Assembly (NCBI GenBank): GCA_041392835.1
Contig: JAWKLF010000006.1
Span: 1 to 64,000, forward strand
Direction of reading: 5' to 3'
Length of the DNA: 64,000 nucleotides
DNA from: OLB11 sp041392835
GTDB taxonomy: Bacteria; Bacteroidota; Bacteroidia; Chitinophagales; Chitinophagaceae
In this document: piece after piece, positions 58,814 to 64,000 of the stretch
Position numbering within the stretch: position 1 is the first letter of the stretch
Layout of the letters: every line of letters starts with the position of its first letter
Translations under genes and position numbers: made by a program
Notes under the pieces: generated by a model
The model's database searches: none
What the model saw: only the letters and a program-made list of their open reading frames with translations
What the model was told of the DNA's origin: nothing

Positions 58814-60190
58814 TTACTCAGTTGATTCGTTATCAGGTATTGTTTCTTCTTTAATACTTAATTTTAATTTCACTATTCGCATTTTATCAACTTGCAAAAT
58901 GGTAAAATCAAAATTTTCATAACTCACTACAGTATTTACCTGAGGAAAACGCCCCGCGATTTCTAATGCTAAACCTGCTATAGAATCGCTTTCGCCTCGT
59001 ACCTCTTCAAAGGTTTCTATGGGTTCGCCAATAATTCTACAAACGTCATTTATCAACGTTCTACCTTCAAAAATATAATTGTTGGCATCTATTTTTTTAT
59101 ACTGAAATTCATCATCATCAAATTCATCTTTGATTTCGCCAATAATTTCTTCCATTATATCTTCTAAGGTTACTACGCCAGAAGTGCCTCCAAATTCATC
59201 AACTACTATAGCCATATGTTTTCTTTGTTGCTGAAAGGTTTTAAGTAAATCTTTTATCAACTTTGTTTCGTGTACAAATATGGCAGGGCGCATTATGTTG
59301 TGCCAATCAAATTGTTCTTGTGCTATAAATTCTAATAAATCTTTAGTGTGCAGTATCCCTTTAATTTCATCAAGGTTATTGTCGTATACTGGCATTCTCG
59401 AAAAACTATTTTCTCTCACTACAGACTTGACCATTTCAAATGTTGAATGGTACGGTACACCTATAACCTCTAAACGCGTTTTCATAATTTGTTTTACCGT
59501 TATATCATCAAATTTTAATATGCCTTTAAAGATATTTACCTCTTCCTTGGTAGCAGTGTTTCCTACAGTTAGTTCAATTGCATGTTCTACATCTTCGCTG
59601 CTAATTTCATTGCTTGGGTTCGATTTAAAACGTCCTTCAATAAATTTTGTAGATTTTACTAAAAAATTACTGAGTGGTCTCAATATTTTATAACAAATCA
59701 AAAGACCTGGAGCCGTAAACTTACACATTCTTATATTATTTTGTGTAGCATACACCTTGGGCAATACCTCACCAAATAATACTAAGAAAAATGTAACAAT
59801 AACAACTTGTATAAGCACATTGATAATGGTAATAAGCTGATGCGATAGACCTGGCAATAATTCCTCAATATTGAGAAGGCTACCTACCAACATATTGGTC
59901 GTAATGATAACGCCAATGCTTAAAAAATTATTGCAGATTAATAAAGTGGCTATGAAATGCTTTGGTTTTTCGAGCAATTTCAAAATAGCACTATGCGTAG
60001 TATTTTCTTTTTGTTTTATATAATTAATGTCTTTTACTGAAAGTGAAAAATAGGCAACTTCACTTCCGGCTACTATAGCTGTTAGTAATAGCAAAAACAA
60101 AATAAGTATAGACAAAATAATGGAGGCGTTGTTGCTTAAAACAACATTCAAAATACTTGTGGAAATAGTTAAGGCAGCGTCGGGGTCCAA
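58814..60190 (-). CDS. gldE: Gliding motility-associated protein GldE (CNNM/CorC-like)
   Basis: This 458-residue protein starts with TTG at 60190 (MDPDAAL, as in GldE relatives). A DUF21 part with four hydrophobic helices (AGSEVAYFSLS) is followed by two CBS domains (TRLEVIGVPYHSTFEMV, FVHETKLIKDLLKTF with DEFGGTSGVVTLEDI) and a CorC/HlyC C-terminal domain. GldE supports T9SS and gliding in Flavobacterium; its family also includes Mg/Co transport proteins. It stands just after ssb, an order known in Bacteroidota. gldD, its usual neighbour, would lie further along this strand and is not seen before the T9SS genes. Confidence 0.88.
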   Translation of the reverse strand: MDPDAALTISTSILNVVLSNNASIILSILILFLLLLTAIVAGSEVAYFSLSVKDINYIKQKENTTHSAILKLLEKPKHFIATLLICNNFLSIGVIITTNMLVGSLLNIEELLPGLSHQLITIINVLIQVVIVTFFLVLFGEVLPKVYATQNNIRMCKFTAPGLLICYKILRPLSNFLVKSTKFIEGRFKSNPSNEISSEDVEHAIELTVGNTATKEEVNIFKGILKFDDITVKQIMKTRLEVIGVPYHSTFEMVKSVVRENSFSRMPVYDNNLDEIKGILHTKDLLEFIAQEQFDWHNIMRPAIFVHETKLIKDLLKTFQQQRKHMAIVVDEFGGTSGVVTLEDIMEEIIGEIKDEFDDDEFQYKKIDANNYIFEGRTLINDVCRIIGEPIETFEEVRGESDSIAGLALEIAGRFPQVNTVVSYENFDFTILQVDKMRIVKLKLSIKEETIPDNESTE

Positions 60191-60254
60191 TGATTTTAGA
60201 TTTCGTGAACAATGTTTTTTGCGATAGCAAAAAAATAATTAATTGCAAATATAA

Positions 60255-60689
60255 TTAAAATGGTAATTCATCGTCTGTGTGAAAATCTGTAGTTAAATCT
60301 TCATTGGTTGATGAAATATCGGCATTATCATCGTAGCCCATTTCCTTATGATCATTCGATCTTTTATCAAGCATCACCAAGTTAGAGGCTATGATTTCAG
60401 TCATAAATCGTCTATTTTTATCTTTATCTTCCCATGAACGTGTTCGTAAGCTTCCTTCAATATGCACTAAACTTCCTTTTTTTAGATATTTGGCCGATAA
60501 TTCAGCCAAACCACGCCATAGTACAATATTGTGCCATTCTGTTTGAGGTATCGTAACTCCTTTTTTGTCTTTGTATGTTTCTGTAGTAGCTAAAGGGAAT
60601 TTTGCAACAGGTATATTTCCTTCAATATACTGAATTTCAGGGTCTTTGCCCAAATTGCCGATTAAAAATACATGGTTTACACCTCTCAT
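60255..60689 (-). CDS. ssb: Single-stranded DNA-binding protein
   Basis: This 144-residue protein has a complete OB fold: VNHVFLIGNLGKDPEIQYI, FPLATTETYKDK, TEWHNIVLWRGLAELSAKYLKKGSLVHIEGSL (in pieces) and the later RFMTEIIASNLVMLD. The acidic C-terminal tip DDELPF recruits other replication and repair proteins, as in all Ssb. It acts as a tetramer on exposed single strands. The next gene, gldE, begins 64 bases later. Confidence 0.97.
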   Translation of the reverse strand: MRGVNHVFLIGNLGKDPEIQYIEGNIPVAKFPLATTETYKDKKGVTIPQTEWHNIVLWRGLAELSAKYLKKGSLVHIEGSLRTRSWEDKDKNRRFMTEIIASNLVMLDKRSNDHKEMGYDDNADISSTNEDLTTDFHTDDELPF

Positions 60690-60946
60690 ATAGTTTATGT
60701 TTTACTTTTTCAAGTACTAAAGATAATATAAATAATAAAATAAAGAAATTTGTTATTTAAAATAAGGCTAAATAATTCTTTAAACCAAATTATGTAAGTG
60801 GTTCACTTCTTTCTGTCGTTTCTATTACATAACTTGGGTTTATCTTGTTTCAAAAGTTAAATAAGGTAATAAAATTTTGCGCCAAATAAAGGGGAGAATT
60901 TTGTGTGTATTAGCATAAGGAAAAATTAGATGATAGTTGTAAGTCC

Positions 60947-61990
60947 TTATACTTTTTTGGTGGGGAAGTCCAAGTCTGTAAAGAAATGTTTTTTCTTGAA
61001 AAAATAGTCCACTATCATGGCACGAGGGTAAATACATGTTTTAGTATATGAGTTAACATGTTGAAGAGATGCTTTTCGTTTCTTATACCAAAATCCTATA
61101 CGAATAAATAGACTCCAATGTGCTTTTATAATAGCTATCGTTTCTTGAAATTGTCCTTTTAGTAAAGCTCTTAAACCACTAATTCCATCGAGCAATAAGC
61201 GAAGTGGAAAGAGCCAAAGGAGGGTTTGCCATGGCACATTTTTTAATATCAAAATCAAATTGTTTCTATAGTTGTAAAAAATTTTTTGTGGACTCCCATA
61301 GCTAATTACACTGCCACCTATATGATATACTGTACTGGCACCACAATAGGCAATACGATGCCCTGCATTTTTCATACGCCAGCACAAATCTACTTCTTCC
61401 ATATGGGCATATAAATCTTTGTCGAGGCCACCTAAGTTGTGATATACAGAGGAGCGTATAAACATGCAACCACCTCCTGCCCAAAAAGTTTCTATAGTAT
61501 CATCATATTGATTTTGGTCTTCTTCTAACGTAAAAAAGATACGCCCTCTACAAAATAGATAGCCCCATTTGTCTATAAATCCACCACCAGCTCCAGCGTA
61601 TTCAAACATTTTTTTGTCTTTATAATATTTTATTTTAGGCTGGCAAGCCGCTATATCCTGATGGGTTTCTAAAAGTTGGTGTAGTGGTGCAAACCAATTT
61701 TCCGTGATTTCGAAATCAGCACTTAATAAAACATAATATTTGGCATCAATTTGTTTTAAACCTTCGTAGTAGCCATTGGCAAATCCTTTATTGATAGGAA
61801 GTTTGATTATTTTTACTTGAGGAAAATGTGTAGCCACATATAGGGCTGTATCATCGGTAGAAGCATTGTCTATCAATACTACATCATAGTGTACAGCTTG
61901 TTCAAGCAATAAAGGGAAAAATTGTTGATGTAAATCTTTGCCGTTGTAGCTAAGTACTACTACAGCTGTGTTGTGTTGGCAATGTATCAT
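60947..61990 (-). CDS. Glycosyltransferase family 2 (rhamnosyltransferase-like)
   Basis: This 347-residue protein has a GT-A fold with VVVLSYNGKDLHQQF, VVLIDNASTDDTALY and KGFANGYYEGLKQ at the N-terminus. LLSADFEI stands at the place of the usual metal-binding region, where D-x-D or N-x-D is common. Later come FWAGGGCMFIRSSVY and EEVDLCWRMKNAGHR, typical of this group. Near 250-280 a hydrophobic stretch (PWQTLLWLFPLRLLL) suggests membrane contact. The likely role is adding sugars to envelope polysaccharide. The acceptor is unknown. It lies after the small membrane-protein gene. Confidence 0.9.
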   Translation of the reverse strand: MIHCQHNTAVVVLSYNGKDLHQQFFPLLLEQAVHYDVVLIDNASTDDTALYVATHFPQVKIIKLPINKGFANGYYEGLKQIDAKYYVLLSADFEITENWFAPLHQLLETHQDIAACQPKIKYYKDKKMFEYAGAGGGFIDKWGYLFCRGRIFFTLEEDQNQYDDTIETFWAGGGCMFIRSSVYHNLGGLDKDLYAHMEEVDLCWRMKNAGHRIAYCGASTVYHIGGSVISYGSPQKIFYNYRNNLILILKNVPWQTLLWLFPLRLLLDGISGLRALLKGQFQETIAIIKAHWSLFIRIGFWYKKRKASLQHVNSYTKTCIYPRAMIVDYFFKKKHFFTDLDFPTKKV

Positions 61991-62005
61991 GCCTTGTTAT
62001 AGAGA

Positions 62006-62221
62006 TTAGTGATATTTAGGCGTGCTTTTTAAATTTTCGGGCACTTCTATCTTTTCTGTACTCTTAAAACGTTTAGTAAATAAACCATAATTGCATCCAA
62101 AAGCAAATAGTAAAAAACCAAACAAACCTAATAAGAATAAAAATCTTGATTTGGACGGTTTACTTATTTCAATATCAACAGGATTGTCAATGTATTGTGG
62201 TGTTTCGTTTGCTTCTTGCAT
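62006..62221 (-). CDS. Small single-pass membrane protein, unknown
   Basis: This 71-residue protein has a basic stretch before a clear membrane helix (RFLFLLGLFGFLLFAFGC), then a short basic and polar tail ending in STPKYH. It lies 15 bases before the glycosyltransferase gene. No family recognised; the tight spacing suggests joint expression. Confidence 0.65.
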   Translation of the reverse strand: MQEANETPQYIDNPVDIEISKPSKSRFLFLLGLFGFLLFAFGCNYGLFTKRFKSTEKIEVPENLKSTPKYH

Positions 62222-62300
62222 GTTGTATTAAATTTCTCAGCAAAAATAATAGATTAAAATTTAAAATCCAATCAATATACTTGTCAAAAAATAATTTTAT

Positions 62301-62937
62301 TTAAAATAAACCGTTTACTTCGGCATTTATAGTGTCTATAACTTTTGCTAAATCATCTTTGTTTTCTGCATAGTTGATTTTATCTATGTCTATTACTAAG
62401 AGTTTACCATCTTCATATTTATCAAGCCAGTTATTGTAATACTCATTGAGCCGTTTTAAATAGTCCAAACGTATATTTTCTTCATATTCACGACCTCTTT
62501 TTTGTATTTGCCCTACAAGGGTAGGTACACTGGCTTTTAGGTATATAAGTAAATCTGGAGGGCTAACCATAGTTTTCAGCGTCTCAAAAAAGTTTTTATA
62601 ATTTTCAAAATCGCGTTTATTCATAAGTCCCATTTCATGCAAGTTGGGCGCAAAAATGTAGGCATCTTCATAAATTGTACGATCTTGGATTACGGTATGT
62701 TCGCCATTTTTATATCAACCAATTGTTTTAAACGACTATTTAAAAATATATTTGTAAATTAAAACTCCAACGATGCATATCATTATAAAAATCGTTGAGG
62801 TAGGGGTTGTTTTCTACATCTTCAAAATGGGGTATCCAATTAAAATGTTTTGCTAAAATTTTTGTTAGTGTGGTTTTGCCAGCACCAATATTGCCAGCTA
62901 TAGCAATATGTTTTAATGGAGTTTTCTTTTTAGCCAT
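62301..62937 (-). CDS. Deoxynucleoside kinase (frameshifted)
   Basis: The whole protein would be about 212 residues. The P-loop GNIGAGKTT is near residue 15, FEDVENNPYLNDFY follows, then the frame breaks. The second half resumes with DRTIYEDAYIFAPNLHEMG, RGREYEENIRLDYL (the Arg lid) and ends in NGLF. One T added near 62742 and one A near 62714 give an unbroken sequence. Enzymes of this type phosphorylate deoxyadenosine, deoxyguanosine or related nucleosides for DNA precursor salvage. It lies between trpS and the small membrane protein. Confidence 0.88.
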
Positions 62938-63011
62938 AATAAAAGGATATAAAATAGGTGTAAACTATAGAGAAATCAAAGTAAAGGTAATTTTTATAAA
63001 ATGCCTTGCTA

Positions 63012-64000
63012 TTAGGTATAAAAATTTATACCCATTAGTTTTCGAGCCAATGATAAAGTGTCTGAAGCACTTTTTCTGGCTTTTTCTTTGCCTTCAAGCA
63101 TTATTTTTTGCAGAAATGGAGTGTTTTGTTGTAGCTCCAGGCTTTTTTCGCGTATGGGTTTTACAAAGAGTATCATATCTTCTGCCAATTGTTTTTTCAT
63201 ATCGCCATAACGTATACTACATTGATTATAATCGGCTGTATATTTTTTTATTACATCTTCCTTGCATACTAATTGCATCAGCATAAATAAATTTTGGATA
63301 TAATCTGGCATTTCACTGTTGGGCTCGCTTGGTCCTTGGTCTGATTTTGCTTTCATTATTTTTTTTCGAATCAATTCGTCATTGTCGCTTAAATAAATAG
63401 TTGCATTTTCATTTTCACTTTTGCTCATCTTGCCATTTCCATCCAAACTGGGCACTTTTACTAATGCATTGCCAAAATTAAAAGGTTGCGGCATGGGAAA
63501 TATCTCTCCATATCGATGATTAAAGCGAGTAGCAAAATTGCGTGCCATTTCCAAATGTTGTTCTTGGTCTTTTCCTACGGGCACATAGTGCGCTCTGTGT
63601 ATCAATATATCGGCCGACATAAGCGTGGGGTAGGTAAGCAAACCGGCATTGATATTGTCGGGTTGGCTTCGTGCTTTTTCTTTAAATGAAGCTGTTTTTT
63701 CCAGTTCTCCTTTATAAGCAAGCATGTTGAGCATCAAATAGAGTTCAGGAATTTCGGGTATATCACTTTGTACAAAAAGCGCTACTTTTTCGGGGTCCAA
63801 TCCAGATGCAATATTTTCGGCCAAAACTCTAAATACATTGGGTTTGAGTGCAGCGGGTTCGGGGTGTGTCGTTAATGCGTGATAATCGGCTACAAAAAAA
63901 TAGCATTCATATTGTTCTTGCATTTTGATATAGTTTTGGATGGCTCCAAAATAGTTTCCTATATGTAAAAAGCCTGTTGACCGAATGCCACTGACTACAA
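63012..64000 (-). CDS. trpS: Tryptophan-tRNA ligase (N-terminus outside window)
   Basis: The frame runs to the right edge and beyond. The visible part has VVSGIRSTGFLHIGNYFG (HIGH motif as HIGN), AHYVPVGKDQEQHLEMARNFATRFN (in pieces) for Trp and AMP sites, and KMSKSENENATIYLSD with the KMSKS loop. About 329 residues are present. The enzyme charges tRNA-Trp using ATP. A shorter reading from the internal ATG at 63923 would lose the HIGH motif, so it is not the start. Confidence 0.95.
   Translation of the reverse strand, partial: VVSGIRSTGFLHIGNYFGAIQNYIKMQEQYECYFFVADYHALTTHPEPAALKPNVFRVLAENIASGLDPEKVALFVQSDIPEIPELYLMLNMLAYKGELEKTASFKEKARSQPDNINAGLLTYPTLMSADILIHRAHYVPVGKDQEQHLEMARNFATRFNHRYGEIFPMPQPFNFGNALVKVPSLDGNGKMSKSENENATIYLSDNDELIRKKIMKAKSDQGPSEPNSEMPDYIQNLFMLMQLVCKEDVIKKYTADYNQCSIRYGDMKKQLAEDMILFVKPIREKSLELQQNTPFLQKIMLEGKEKARKSASDTLSLARKLMGINFYT

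Noticed and set aside
63012..63923. trpS starting at the inner ATG 63923
   Set aside because: The frame is open to the window edge and carries the HIGH motif upstream, so the inner ATG cannot be the start.

Overview
The window is AT-rich DNA of a Bacteroidota bacterium. The evidence is two proteins with type IX secretion (T9SS) C-terminal sorting tails, a gliding-motility gldE gene, the TAnnTTTG promoter form, Bacteroidota-specific families (DUF3098, VirE-N/BT4734-like, tandem Big_9/SprB-like adhesin modules), and CusA fused to a TolC-like protein. A Chitinophagales/Sphingobacteriales-like member is my best guess, but the order cannot be fixed from the sequence alone. I saw no rRNA, tRNA or CRISPR array.

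Region 1 (1-27.3 kb) is accessory DNA that looks like a mobile element. It opens with an excisionase-like HTH protein and a VirE-N/AAA replication-type ATPase. Next comes a nearly continuous defence operon: XRE controller, hsdM, hsdS, a DUF262-HNH (GmrSD-like) nuclease, hsdR, a HEPN/RES-NTD plus RES-domain protein, and a long prokaryotic Argonaute whose PIWI catalytic positions are replaced. A heavy-metal resistance block follows: DUF6660-like, CusA-TolC fusion, CusB, DUF3703, Zn/Cd/Co-type P-ATPase. Then there is palindrome-rich non-coding DNA around a DUF6943-like gene, a conserved Bacteroidota protein of unknown role, and a secreted-nuclease-type gene. TTAGAC-containing 9-mer repeats occur near both ends of this region.

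Region 2 (27.4-29.9 kb) is a small minus-strand block of orphan genes: a HEPN-like protein coupled to a class III nucleotide-cyclase-like protein, then a lipoprotein coupled to a membrane protein. Long attC-like palindromes separate the pairs, and a decayed tyrosine-recombinase C-terminus lies beside them. It looks like a remnant cassette array.

Region 3 (29.9-64 kb) is mostly core chromosome: htpG, a MATE exporter, an FMN reductase, a metallophosphoesterase, uppP, DUF3098, ftsX, an M13 peptidase, atpG, then gldE, ssb, a glycosyltransferase, a deoxynucleoside kinase and trpS. In its middle sit three large secreted surface-protein genes: a sortilin/BNR-repeat T9SS protein, a roughly 3,560-residue repeat protein over 45976-56666, and a shorter relative carrying a T9SS tail.

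Many genes are broken by one-base gains or losses in A or T runs (RES, cusB, P-ATPase, nuclease, ftsX, deoxynucleoside kinase, the giant adhesin and others). Restoring one base in the run restores the family sequence each time I checked. This points to uncorrected sequencing or assembly errors more than to real pseudogenes, so each 'frameshifted' call below should be read with that in mind.

The most interesting candidate system is the RES-domain protein placed directly upstream of a catalytically dead long Argonaute, inside a type I restriction / DUF262 operon.
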